Shown here piece after piece: positions 1-64,000 of a stretch of DNA of 64,000 bases. The stretch is taken from NCBI GenBank assembly GCA_054601695.1, contig BAAHQB010000025.1, positions 806,001 through 870,000 of the forward strand, in the 5' to 3' direction. The notes under the pieces were generated by a model that was not told where the DNA came from, searched no databases, and was given only the letters and a program-made list of their open reading frames with translations. Each line of letters starts with the position of its first letter. Position 1 is the stretch's first letter. Source of the DNA: Amorphochlora amoebiformis (lineage: Eukaryota; Cercozoa; Chlorarachniophyceae). The position numbers and the translations under genes were made by a program.

Positions 1-31
1 GTATATATTATATATACTGTATAAGTGTAGA

Positions 32-82
<51 letters not shown>

Positions 83-134
83 ACGTTTAAATATTTTTAT
101 GTATAGATCACATATACATTTATAAACATATATT

Positions 135-173
<39 letters not shown>

Positions 174-238
174 ATCTTTTCTCCTTAAATATATCATATG
201 TACATATGTGTGTGTGTATATATCACACACACACACAC

Positions 239-320
<82 letters not shown>

Positions 321-329
321 TATATGTAT

Positions 330-373
<44 letters not shown>

Positions 374-377
374 TTAG
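1..377. repeat. (TA)n intron sequence upstream of first visible Deg exon
   Basis: Almost pure TA dinucleotide with short TG/CA patches. No exon-like island is present, so the protease domain of the Deg gene must lie beyond the left edge. It ends in the acceptor AG at 376-377. Confidence 0.8.
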
Positions 378-10181
<9,804 letters not shown>

Positions 10182-11240
10182 ATGGGATAATACGATGTGA
10201 TAACAGGTGTACGATGGTATATCTCATATGTACTACATTACGATACGCTTGTCATGTGTAGGATATTTACGATATACATGCGCATATTAAAGGTATTCAT
10301 GGTTTAAAATCATATCTATATTTGTATGTATATACTGTAATATTTACATAAAAAAAACACACAATTTGTGCGCTTTTTTTTTTTGGGAGAAACGCACTGG
10401 TACAATTATACATTCTAATATACATATATGTACATAAATACATACATATTTGTATATATATATACTATATAACATACATACATCATTTCCATGCCGATTT
10501 TTTAAAAAAAAATTCAAAAATATTTGCTTCTCAACTTTCAAGAAGAAGCGTACATTTATTTCCTGGAAGTGTCTGCAGCCGATTTGTAACTGTACCTTCG
10601 TTAATGGTTTTTTTTGCATGATAACGGGTAGTCTAGTCGTATCTAAGAGTATCGTTGATCCGATATAATACACAAGTCGTTGGCAAGAGTTATAAATTTG
10701 ATTACACGGCAAGTGAACTTCTAGAACCTTCTAGACCTTGGTTATGCTAGTTCTAGAGCTATATATGTCTGACACAATCTAGACAATATTTCTAGTATTC
10801 TTATACATCATCTTTTTTGGTGATACTAGTGATAAATAAAAGTTGGCTTAAAAGTATTTATAAAGACGGTGTATCAGTGACTAGAGTGACATCTAGCTAG
10901 TTTCTAGAGTCTACCGGCTCTAATGGAATGGATTATTCTTTTTATCGATGCACATCGAATCTAAAACGATTATTTATTCTAAAAAATTAATATCTCTAGA
11001 TCTAGCTAGAGAATATCTAAAGATATATGCTAGATATGAGTATGACATCGAAACTTTCTAGACTTTTAAAAAAAAAATTCGCGTATCATTCTTCAGTTAT
11101 ACTAGTATATATTACTACGTGAATAACTTTAAAATGCCCATTCCGTAAATGGTAAACCGTGTTAACATAACTTTCGAACAATCACATCTGATATGGGTGA
11201 TCTGATCTCCGATTCGACAAGATCTAGAAGATCCCCATGA
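10182..11240. other. Intergenic region between convergent Deg and HAD genes
   Basis: Mostly unique sequence. It holds a hairpin-like AAAAAAACACACAATTTGTG...TTTTTTTT block at 10350-10385 and, from 10720, many CTAG/TCTAGA tetramers. It should contain both 3' UTRs. I see no RNA gene or convincing ORF; 72- and 122-aa antisense frames at 10344-10712 lack splice or family support. Confidence 0.6.
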
Positions 11241-28661
<17,421 letters not shown>

Positions 28662-28730
28662 CTAGATCTGAGTTACGTGTATAGGAATATATATATATAT
28701 ACATATACTTGTGTATAAACATACGTAACA

Positions 28731-28784
<54 letters not shown>

Positions 28785-28807
28785 TATATTTATATATATA
28801 TATATGA

Positions 28808-28840
<33 letters not shown>

Positions 28841-28848
28841 ATATTTAA

Positions 28849-28886
<38 letters not shown>

Positions 28887-28979
28887 ATATTCTGACTGCA
28901 CAGCGGCCATTTTTTCTCAAAAGTGGTATACATATTTTCATGTACACACATATATGATACCGGCCATCTGAATGGATTT

Positions 28980-29261
28980 TCAACCAAAGCCATCGACATA
29001 TATTTTGGATTTTGATACGTATGAGACAGAACATGCGACATCAACCGTGAAAGGAGTTTTGACATACATTCTCATGATCTGATTTTTTCGCAGTTTTTCG
29101 TATGAGAGAACCTTGCTTTTCCATTTAACCCAGTATGTGACTCTTTTAGCATCAAATGAGGATAAAGCCATGCATTTAAACTCAATCCGCTGATCACAAA
29201 CACCAAGGCGTAAATCCCCAGCAGACCAGACCGCATCTCCACTTGACAAGGTTTGTGACAT
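28980..29261 (-). CDS. Hypothetical 93-aa protein, faint VHL beta-domain resemblance
   Basis: An uninterrupted ATG-to-TGA frame of 94 codons in TA-free sequence, with balanced residue composition unlike the repeat ORFs. It lies 319 bp upstream of the HAD start on the same strand and is divergent from the LRR gene. The central block [18 protein letters not shown] followed by a conserved-looking YVKTPF recalls the beta domain of VHL proteins (strand, Tyr-x-x-Leu, then Tyr/His-Pro-Trp), but the match is loose and I would not name it. It could instead be the first exon of a longer gene, since a possible donor GTCTCA lies near 29025. No signal peptide or membrane segment is seen. Confidence 0.5.
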   Translation of the reverse strand: MSQTLSSGDAVWSAGDLRLGVCDQRIEFKCMALSSFDAKRVTYWVKWKSKVLSYEKLRKNQIMRMYVKTPFTVDVACSVSYVSKSKIYVDGFG

Positions 29262-29503
29262 TGCCCTAGGTCACGTGGTGTGTGTGATTCGGCGGTTGAT
29301 CACGGTTGGATATCTTATACTTGGATATGTTTATATTGGTGTAAGTTATGAATGTATATTATAAAGTAATATCCTAATAACAAGTAGAGATATTTTTAAT
29401 ACATTCCCCGACCTTTTCTTTTGAGGTTTCCTCAATTTCGCGGCTTTGTCGCTTCGTCAGCTCCCGTAAAAGGACGTAGTCTCTTCCCCCCTCCCCGACG
29501 GAC
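29262..29503. promoter_or_regulatory. Probable bidirectional promoter (93-aa ORF / LRR gene)
   Basis: 240 bp separating two divergent starts. It contains an E/G-box core CACGTG at 29272-29277 and GATCACGGTTG motifs, and no (TA)n. The assignment is by position only. Confidence 0.35.
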
Positions 29504-37894
<8,391 letters not shown>

Positions 37895-38018
37895 CAACCC
37901 TAACCCTAACCCTAACCCTAACCCTAGTCCTAACCCTAATCCTAACCCTAACCCTAACCCTAACCCTAATCCCTAATCCTAACCGTAGCCTCAGTAATCC
38001 TAAACCAAACCCTAATTG
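37895..38018 (+). repeat. Telomere-type CCCTAA repeats abutting the LRR stop codon
   Basis: The array starts three bases after the TAA at 37892-37894 and runs, with degenerate units, to about 38018. It would form the 3' UTR or downstream flank of the LRR gene. Confidence 0.85.
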
Positions 38019-48068
<10,050 letters not shown>

Positions 48069-48122
<54 letters not shown>

Positions 48123-48131
48123 TATACACAT

Positions 48132-48184
<53 letters not shown>

Positions 48185-48205
48185 ACATTTATATATATAT
48201 ATATA

Positions 48206-48274
<69 letters not shown>

Positions 48275-48275
48275 G

Positions 48276-48347
<72 letters not shown>

Positions 48348-48489
48348 TCATATATTTATATATGTATGTATATACATATGTATGTGTATACATCAATATA
48401 TATATATACACATACACATTAAATATATACATATATATATACATATTGATGCATATATATATATATATACATATATTTATATATGTATG

Positions 48490-48549
<60 letters not shown>

Positions 48550-49260
48550 GTAAATATATATATATATATATATAGATCATACTACACATCAGTCTATCTG
48601 ACTAATGATTACATTCCATTTACCTATATGAAATATCATATACTGTTATGTCACAGTATCCACAGTGAACACACGTGTTATCAAACATATTTACTAGATC
48701 TATGTTTAAAGTAAAATTATCAGAAGGAACCATGGAGACCTGCTCCCGCACGATTAACACGTGTGCAAACATATTGTCCAGCGGGCTTCACGATCTTTGA
48801 CTAGTGTGACCTCTAGGACCTAGCCAGCCTCGGTAGAGATATCTAGAATATCCTTTGACGAGTTCGAATCATCGGCATAGTCTTTAGGTCTGCCATGTCA
48901 TACTGTTTAAATTTTAATAATATTTGTTTTGAACTGGTCTACTAGGTCTACGTAGTACTAGAACTAAATTGAGATATAACTAGATTAGTCTAGTTAGTGT
49001 AATACTAGTCTGGTGGTGGTGATGGCTTGGATGCTATAATCTAGATAATCGTCAATTGAACGGCTGAGAAGGCTCTAGAGGTTAAGAACGAACAACTCAA
49101 GCTACTACAAGTACTACTAGACTATCTATACAGACTAGGTAGATCTATACAGACTAGGGAGATGAACAAGATAATATAGTTGGACTCATGATACAGCTAC
49201 CAAAGTACATTCTCTAGACCCTAGAGACCGTTACTTTTACTCTAGTTACTAACGTTGTGT
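48069..49260. other. Intergenic region between convergent HlyIII and GID8 genes
   Basis: (TA)n to 48570, then about 690 bp of TA-poor unique sequence with many CTAG tetramers (for example ACTAGATCTATG, GACTAGGTAGATC). No ORF, tRNA or rRNA seen. It should include both 3' UTRs. Confidence 0.6.
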
Positions 49261-49556
49261 TTACGATGAAGCCACTTTTTCATCTCTACTCTCGCTGGAT
49301 GAGGAGGATCTACCCGACTTTTTATCCTCAGCAGGAGACGAGAAGTCGAGTTTTGCAGACTTAAGATCGCTGAGAGTAAGAAACGGGTAAGAGTGTGTTA
49401 TGTATGATATACTCGGAGCATATATAGAATATAATGTCTGAGTACACATGTAATATATTATATATATATATATATGTATATATATGTATATATGTTTTTA
49501 ACGAACATATTCGTAACGTGGACATTAACATCGAGTGCCGAATGGGATAGTACACG

Positions 49557-49620
<64 letters not shown>

Positions 49621-49689
49621 GTATACCTTATGCTCGGAAAGTCAACCTTCATTTGGTCCTTTAGCTGACCTTGGAGAAACACCTATGTG

Positions 49690-49733
<44 letters not shown>

Positions 49734-49822
49734 GAGTGCGTATATATTATATATACATGTATATGTATATGAATTGCATATACATGATTATACATATATC
49801 ATATATATATTTCCATAACATG

Positions 49823-49860
<38 letters not shown>

Positions 49861-49893
49861 ATTATATATATATATATATATATTTGTATATAA

Positions 49894-49940
<47 letters not shown>

Positions 49941-49979
49941 ATATTATATACATGAACACACACACGTAATATATACACT

Positions 49980-50050
<71 letters not shown>

Positions 50051-50145
50051 GTACATACACATGTTTATTGAACAAAATGTATATAAGTATGTGTATGTAC
50101 TTATTGTGCAATATATATATATATATATATGTATAAATATATATT

Positions 50146-50207
<62 letters not shown>

Positions 50208-50309
50208 GTATGCATATTTGTACCATCTTCTTGAGCAAGAACAAAAGCCTGGGATCTGAGATATATGTTATAATATATATATATATATATATTATATACA
50301 TATATACAT

Positions 50310-50353
<44 letters not shown>

Positions 50354-50449
50354 TACATATATATATTTATATATAAAAATTTGTACATGTATACATGTAT
50401 GTATGTATGTATTTGTATATTCTATATGATACGTGTCCATACACACACG

Positions 50450-50490
<41 letters not shown>

Positions 50491-50536
50491 GTATATCTAT
50501 ATATACATATACATATATATATATATATACATATAT

Positions 50537-50573
<37 letters not shown>

Positions 50574-50628
50574 GTATATACTCACCTTTGCTCTGGCACT
50601 GACTAGTCAAAATAGCTGTATTTAACGC

Positions 50629-50667
<39 letters not shown>

Positions 50668-50953
50668 CGTATATACTCACCTTTGCTCTGGCACTGACTA
50701 GTCAAAATAGCTGTATTTAACGCATTATATATGTATATATATATATATATATATAGATATATGTATATATATATATAATTATATATATATATATATATAT
50801 ATATAAATGTATATACCCACCTTTGCTCTGGCACTGACTTGTCAAAATAGCTGTATTTAACGCATCCACAACCTTTTGGCGCTGTTCAAAGCTGAAATGA
50901 TGGAATATGCATAGTATACGTATTATATTACTAATATATATATATATAATATA

Positions 50954-50998
<45 letters not shown>

Positions 50999-51241
50999 TA
51001 TATATGTGCATATATGTATATGTGTGTATATGTTCAAAGCTGAAATCATGGGATATGCATAGTATACGTATTATATTACTAATATATATAATATGTATAT
51101 ATATGTTAAATATGTGTATATAGGTATGTGTGTGTATATGTTCAAAGCTGAAATCATGGGATATACATACTATACGTAGTATATTACTAATATATAATAT
51201 GTATATATTTGTATTATATATATATATATATACACACACAC

Positions 51242-51300
<59 letters not shown>

Positions 51301-51367
51301 GCTCAAAGCTGAAATCATGGGATATACATCGTATACGTATTATATTACATATATATAGATAACATGC

Positions 51368-51399
<32 letters not shown>

Positions 51400-51476
51400 T
51401 TATATATTTCTATATATGCTCAAAACTGAAATCATGAGATGTTCATAGTATACATATTATATTACAAATACGGATA

Positions 51477-51522
<46 letters not shown>

Positions 51523-51654
51523 CTTAATAGATAGCCAACCGCACTCTTTGCGGGCTCTGGAAACGCAAGAAGAGCCATGACTTTCTCCATTTCCTCTAAG
51601 AACTTCTCCTATGCATATAATATATATCCTATTATGTACACTTTATACATAGAA

Positions 51655-51687
<33 letters not shown>

Positions 51688-52144
51688 GGCGCTCTGGAAA
51701 CGGAAGAAAAGCCATGACATTCTCCATTTTCTCTAAGGACTTCTCTTATGTATATAATATATGTATCGTATTGTGTAATACCTTATTTAGATATTTTTAT
51801 ATTTTTATTTGTACATATATATATATATATATACATATGTATATATATATATATATATATAAATATAGGCATATATATATACACATATATATCTATATAC
51901 ACATATATATATTATTTGGGAGAGCTATAACTTCCTCATTTCCTCAAAGAATTCTCCTACGTATGTATAAGTTGCCTAGCTCGATGCAAAACTCCCTCAC
52001 TTCCTCAAAGAATCAATATCAGTACATAATAAGGTATGCCCCACACATACATATGCATATGTGTTTAATTTCTTCATGTAAATACTTGACTGGAATAATT
52101 AGGAATGTACGCGTAATAAACACGCACGCGCACATATATTTATA

Positions 52145-52204
<60 letters not shown>

Positions 52205-52228
52205 ATATATAGTTATACACACACATAC

Positions 52229-52317
<89 letters not shown>

Positions 52318-52919
52318 CAAATACATCATACATACAATTCATATATATATATTACATATTATGAGAATATAAGTACAGTATAATCGTTATTACGTTTGTT
52401 GCCGCACGGGGGGCTAGCTCACGACGCGCAAATCCTAAACACTCGGCCAACTTATCGGGTCCCTGGTAGAGAGATTTGGTGAGTTTGTTCTTATATCTCC
52501 CTCACTTCCTCCTCTCTCTCTGTTTGCCTTTCACTTGCTAGTATACATTTGTGTAGAATATTGTCGGGATGTAAGGCATGTTTGTGTTTGAATATTATTA
52601 TGCATATGTTTGTGTTTATATATATGGGTGGAAAAAATGTGTTGGTTTTATTTAGTTATTTACTGCAATATATATATATATATATACATTACATATATAT
52701 ATATATATATAAATATATTTTGTATAAATAGAAATATTCATATAGTACATTTACATCTAAAAAACCTGTCTAATTAGTTCTATGAGTCTTTGTTGCTGGA
52801 GCATGAAATACAGCTGCGGTCGGCTATCGAGTATCTAAGTATATATATATATATATATATCTTGTATTTAGATATACTTATACATAATATATATATATAT
52901 ATATATATATTTAATATAT

Positions 52920-52999
<80 letters not shown>

Positions 53000-53027
53000 A
53001 TGTATGTACATTTTTACACATATGCAT

Positions 53028-53116
<89 letters not shown>

Positions 53117-53221
53117 ACATATGTGTAAAAATGTATATACATATACATATACATATATATATATATATATATATTATATGTGTATGGATATGTATGTATG
53201 TATGTATTATATGTATATATT

Positions 53222-53266
<45 letters not shown>

Positions 53267-53287
53267 ATATGTATTCACACACATTTA

Positions 53288-53320
<33 letters not shown>

Positions 53321-53344
53321 ATAATATATTTATTCACACACATT

Positions 53345-53434
<90 letters not shown>

Positions 53435-53507
53435 AATATATGTGTGTGTGTGTATACATCACATACATATACACATACACATATACACATGTATAACATA
53501 TACACAT

Positions 53508-53577
<70 letters not shown>

Positions 53578-53594
53578 TCTATATATATATATAT

Positions 53595-53626
<32 letters not shown>

Positions 53627-53635
53627 ATATATATA

Positions 53636-53694
<59 letters not shown>

Positions 53695-54319
53695 ATAATA
53701 TATATATATATATATATTATATATATTATATATATATATATATTATATATATATATATGTATCACACATATGTGTACACACCTCCGGATTCAGATCATTC
53801 ACCTTCTCAATTACCTACAAACCAAACAAATTTACACTTTATACTATTGCACTCACAACAATATTCAGAATACCTTCAATATATTCCCCTCGAATACCGC
53901 TTTCCTGATATCCATGCGGTCCTGTACCGATTCAAGTGGCACGCTTGCTGCAATCAAACCAACGTCAGAATCTGCACTCAAACCTTTTATTCTTACGTTT
54001 CAGCCCACTGTCTTTCATGAAAGCCATTGCTACGTCTTTGTATCCATTCACGATGAAGTAATTCATTACAATTTCGTCCAGAAGTCTGTCACAGTGTTCT
54101 GAATGTCAAATCTTTTCTGTAATCTAATTCTCCTATTTGGTTCTCATCACTGCTTTCTATTTCAATCTTCCCTCATTTTTCAGGCTAATTGTCTGTCTCG
54201 CATGCGTTCTCCACCGACATGTATTAAATGCATTTCTAGCACGACCTTCCCGAAATCTCCTGCTTGTCGAGCAACCAGGTCCATTCTTCCATTCCAATCT
54301 TCGAACTCGAGCTTGACAT
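49261..54319 (-). CDS. GID8: GID8-type LisH-CTLH-CRA protein of the GID/CTLH ubiquitin-ligase complex
   Basis: Eleven exons, high to low: 54319-54246, 54085-53997, 53947-53874, 53814-53782, 52834-52766, 52462-52394, 51608-51523, 50891-50821, 50255-50224, 49682-49627, 49369-49261 (stop TAA). They total 762 nt, 253 aa, in phase throughout. The N-terminus [15 protein letters not shown] leads into a LisH segment ([18 protein letters not shown], aa ~29-46). CTLH follows ([11 protein letters not shown] to [16 protein letters not shown], aa ~80-113), then FARRELAPR and the CRA block ([14 protein letters not shown], then [13 protein letters not shown] and LLFLLKKM). This is the GID8/TWA1 architecture, a scaffold of the GID/CTLH E3 ligase in cytosol and nucleus. 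Length fits the family (~230 aa) plus a Ser/Asp-rich tail. It is divergent from the alpha/beta hydrolase. The symbol is by family resemblance only. Confidence 0.92.
50577..50730 (-). repeat. Two donor-edge copies of GID8 exon 8
   Basis: On minus, GCGTTAAATACAGCTATTTT then GACTAGTCAGTGCCAGAGCA and AAGGTGAGTATA occur at about 50671-50731 and 50581-50634, downstream of the real exon end at 50821. The copies have a better donor (GTGAGT) than the real one (GTGGGT). Confidence 0.85.
51034..51460 (-). repeat. Four acceptor-edge copies of GID8 exon 8
   Basis: Minus-strand CATGATTTCAG|CTTTGAAC repeats the junction at 50891 and recurs at about 51034, 51140, 51302 and 51419. Upstream ATACTATGCATATCC-like sequence and (TA)n come with each. 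Confidence 0.85.
51690..52015 (-). repeat. Acceptor-edge copies of GID8 exon 7
   Basis: A long copy at 51692-51745 covers the first ~50 nt of the exon starting at 51608. Two worn copies follow at about 51925-51960 and 51985-52013. Confidence 0.75.
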
Positions 54320-54507
54320 CTTGTATTCGATACAGATTGTCGTACTCTACTGCTGAAAAATACCAAGAGATCCCCGATATCGCCGTCTGCCGGCTCCTCT
54401 TTCACTCGGGGGTTCGCTTCCCCGGGTGTCCCGCGGTTGTCCCTCAATTTTGAGCTATGATTTGACTATTTTTTCGGCTGTAAACACGGATGAAGCCGAC
54501 GTCGCTA
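54320..54507. promoter_or_regulatory. 188-bp bidirectional promoter between GID8 and the alpha/beta hydrolase
   Basis: The shortest intergenic gap in the window: TA-free and GC-richer than its surroundings, with a CCCCGGGTGTCCCGCGG block. It must hold both 5' UTRs and start sites. No TATA-box-like element stands out. Confidence 0.55.
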
Positions 54508-61612
<7,105 letters not shown>

Positions 61613-61833
61613 AAGATCGATCTCCTAGATAGATACACGTATTAACGCATACGTATATTAACGCATATACGTATATTTATTATAAGTTTTAGTATTTCAC
61701 ACATGTACATATGAGGTGAATGGTTTCTAGCTGTGTTTTTTATTTTTACTAGTTTTAGTCTGCGGCATGAATTATGCCATTCGAATTTAACACTTTATAC
61801 TTATACACCAATTAATTGACGCGGACATTTGTG

Positions 61834-61869
<36 letters not shown>

Positions 61870-63057
61870 CTAGATATATAATATATATATATATACTTAG
61901 TAAATGTATGAATACATAGTTTATAACCCAGACCTCCCCAGGTGTAGAAAATAATTATTCAAGTATGACTAAATGTATGTCATAAGCGGGGGTAGTTAGA
62001 CCCTGATTCTAGAATATCTAGAATATCACTAGCTATAGCTAGTATAGAGCTCATAGCTAACTGTGGATTCTAGGGATTTAGTTCACAGCAATGCTCAGTC
62101 ATCATTAAATTCATTGAAATTTTACCATAACATGTACGACAACTAGTATAGTACTTCTTGAAACACTTGTAGTAGTAGTAGCTTCGCGTATATACGTATA
62201 TGATATTGCGTATACTACGGCTAGCCATACTCCCATACTCTAGATACTATATGTACATATACACATACGACTCGTGCACAACATCTAGCCATTGAAATGG
62301 AATGTACGTATGTACACTAGATGTTGATGGAAGGGAGTGTTCTAGATGAGTACGTATACCTAGATACGTATTGTACGCACGATATGGAGGGATGTATTTG
62401 TAACTATATCATTGCGTATGTACGTACGCAGCACTACGTACACGTGTCTGGTGTACGTACGTATCATGAGTGGATGTTCATTAACAGTTGTATGCGCATG
62501 TGTAATTCACACACAGTGGAGCCGCAGTATAATCTAGATAATATTGCAGTTTCAGTAGGACATACCTAGATACACGTACACGTATAGCTAGTATAGGTGT
62601 TTGACACTGTTTTCCTGTACGTATCGTAGATAGACTCTAGTATACGTCTAGTACGTACGCACTTATACTTTTTGTTACGTGAATGGCTAGTACCGACTAT
62701 GAAATAAAATACGTATCACACTAGATTATACAGCCTTAGTACGGTACGTTGTATGACGAGTACTTACGGGGCACGTACGTAAACCTAGCAAACGTCACGA
62801 TATACTTGTCTATTCAATGTCTACACTGTCTATGTCAGTGTATTTACTACTTACTATAGCTAGACATCAGTGTATGTGACAAATTGTATTCATTTCGCGT
62901 ATCGACTAGATCGATACATATATCACTGCATGTATATATTATATACGTATTTTGTAGATAGTTCTATCGTCCTTTAATGACTGGCAGAAACTACTGCCGA
63001 AATATTACAAAACAAAATTCTAATAAATCAACCTATATACAAGTTGTGATCAGTCAA
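61613..63057. other. Intergenic region between convergent hydrolase and unknown gene
   Basis: Apart from (TA)n at 61835-61895 this is unique sequence rich in CTAG and ACGTACGT-like palindromes (for example GTACGTACGCAG, CTAGATGTTG). An 82-aa plus-strand ORF at 62321-62569 has no splice or family support. No RNA gene recognised. Confidence 0.55.
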
Positions 63058-63474
63058 TCAATCACCCCTCACGGCTTCCCTCAGCGCATTAATATTAAAA
63101 TTTTTCTTCGCGGCTCCCTCATCCCCCTTACTCATTCGCCTCGTTCTCCCCGAGCTCAAGGCAGAAAGGTCCAATTTCGACCTCATCCCAGATGATGCCG
63201 GAGAGAAAGCTAGATTTTCGTATCTCTTTCGGATGTCAGACTTCCTCCCAGCGGCAGCTGGTTCTACATCGGGAAGTATGTCGAGAACATCGCCGCATGT
63301 CACGTGACCGCTGGGACCGAATGCAGAATACAGGTTTTCGAACGGGATTACAGTGGTATTCATGATTGCGAAAAACTGGCAGAGTGTCCGGGCCTTGTCG
63401 GAAATAAGGATTTCGGAGGCATGCTGGATGAGTGAGGGGGGAAAGGTGGTCGCTTTCACCACTTGGTTCTTTTC
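63058..63474 (-). CDS. Unrecognised protein, terminal exon (5' partial)
   Basis: From the acceptor CACCACAG (minus, 63475-63482) an open frame of 138 codons runs to TGA at 63060-63058, phase 0. It is the largest single exon in the window. It begins [20 protein letters not shown], contains [20 protein letters not shown] and [13 protein letters not shown], and ends in a basic, Ser/Gly-rich, probably disordered tail ([18 protein letters not shown] and onwards). I do not recognise the family. A small upstream exon ending at the GTGTCA donor near 63897 (codons VPRIQ) is possible. Composition and codon use look genuine, unlike the repeat ORFs. Confidence 0.65.
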   Translation of the reverse strand, partial: EKNQVVKATTFPPSLIQHASEILISDKARTLCQFFAIMNTTVIPFENLYSAFGPSGHVTCGDVLDILPDVEPAAAGRKSDIRKRYENLAFSPASSGMRSKLDLSALSSGRTRRMSKGDEGAAKKNFNINALREAVRGD

Positions 63475-63516
63475 CTGTGGTGTAATATATATGTGTGTAT
63501 GTGTTTATACGTATTA

Positions 63517-63590
<74 letters not shown>

Positions 63591-63689
63591 TGAAGTATGT
63601 GTGGGTTGGTATGCACATATACATAATTAGTAAAATTACTATTTATGTATATTATATATACAAATATATATGTATATATATATATATTT

Positions 63690-63744
<55 letters not shown>

Positions 63745-63765
63745 AAATAATAATGATAATAATAT

Positions 63766-63800
<35 letters not shown>

Positions 63801-63844
63801 AAAACTTTATTAAACATTTATACATATGTATAAACATTTATATA

Positions 63845-63876
<32 letters not shown>

Positions 63877-64000
63877 CAATACATTCCATGTGACACCTGT
63901 ATCCTTGGGACTCCCTCATCAAATCATATACATATAGATATCTACACGCAAATATACACATATACACACGTGCATATCTGTCTAATTCTACGTATGTATA
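63475..64000. repeat. Intron: (TA)n, (AAT)n and short islands
   Basis: (TA)n at 63520-63580 and elsewhere, an (AAT)n run at 63705-63745, and small non-repeat islands at 63581-63625 and 63880-63935. The second may hold a minus-strand exon. The rest is featureless. Confidence 0.6.

Noticed and set aside
49497-49560. GID8 exon between 49627 and 49369
   Set aside because: The island has no AG acceptor on the minus strand, and 49627 joins 49369 directly in phase.
54150-54360. Alternative minus-strand open frames (containing [15 protein letters not shown] or [11 protein letters not shown])
   Set aside because: The GC-rich stretch is open in several frames. Only the frame starting at 54319 joins in phase to the LisH exon and gives a GID8-like protein.
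53757-54453. Plus-strand ORFs of 87-116 aa
   Set aside because: They are antisense shadows of the first GID8 exons and introns, with no family resemblance.

Overview
Eukaryotic nuclear DNA, intron-dense and dominated by (TA)n. Roughly 92% of the window is non-coding. I rebuilt genes by joining short islands of non-repetitive sequence at GT/GC...AG junctions while keeping reading phase. Five multi-exon models come out free of internal stops and in phase from end to end, and each reads as a recognisable conserved family. A sixth, an LRR protein, is in phase except for one missing exon. TAA, TAG and TGA are all used as stops, so the genetic code is standard. Interstitial repeats are CCCTAA/TTAGGG, suggesting TTAGGG telomeres. 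One gene has an N-terminus that looks like a signal peptide followed by a Ser/Arg-rich transit peptide, which suggests an alga with a complex (secondary) plastid. A chlorarachniophyte, a stramenopile or another such lineage would fit; the sequence does not settle which.

Layout. (1) 378-10181, plus: C-terminal half of a Deg/HtrA-type serine protease, 10 exons, 5' part outside the window. (2) 11241-28661, minus: complete HAD-superfamily hydrolase (TIGR01459/plant type), 15 exons, 318 aa, convergent with Deg. (3) 28980-29261, minus: single-exon 93-aa ORF. (4) 29504-37894, plus: 28-residue leucine-rich-repeat protein, one exon apparently missing. (5) 39832-48068, plus: hemolysin III/PAQR-like membrane protein, 10 exons, start uncertain. 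(6) 49261-54319, minus: complete GID8-type LisH-CTLH-CRA subunit, 11 exons, 253 aa. (7) 54508-61612, plus: complete alpha/beta hydrolase with targeting leader, 13 exons, 379 aa, divergent from GID8 over 188 bp. (8) 63058-63474, minus: terminal exon of an unrecognised gene. No shared pathway is evident; these look like ordinary housekeeping neighbours.

The unusual feature is how the introns have grown. Across the multi-exon genes, on both strands, introns carry tandem copies of the adjacent splice junction plus a short piece of the exon edge, separated by (TA)n or, in two introns, by CCCTAA repeats. Copies of acceptor edges lie upstream of the real exon and copies of donor edges lie downstream, so they stay inside introns. 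Copy number runs from one to about 35. Mean exon length is about 65-90 nt against introns of up to several kb. The three larger intergenic regions are instead TA-poor in part and visibly rich in CTAG.
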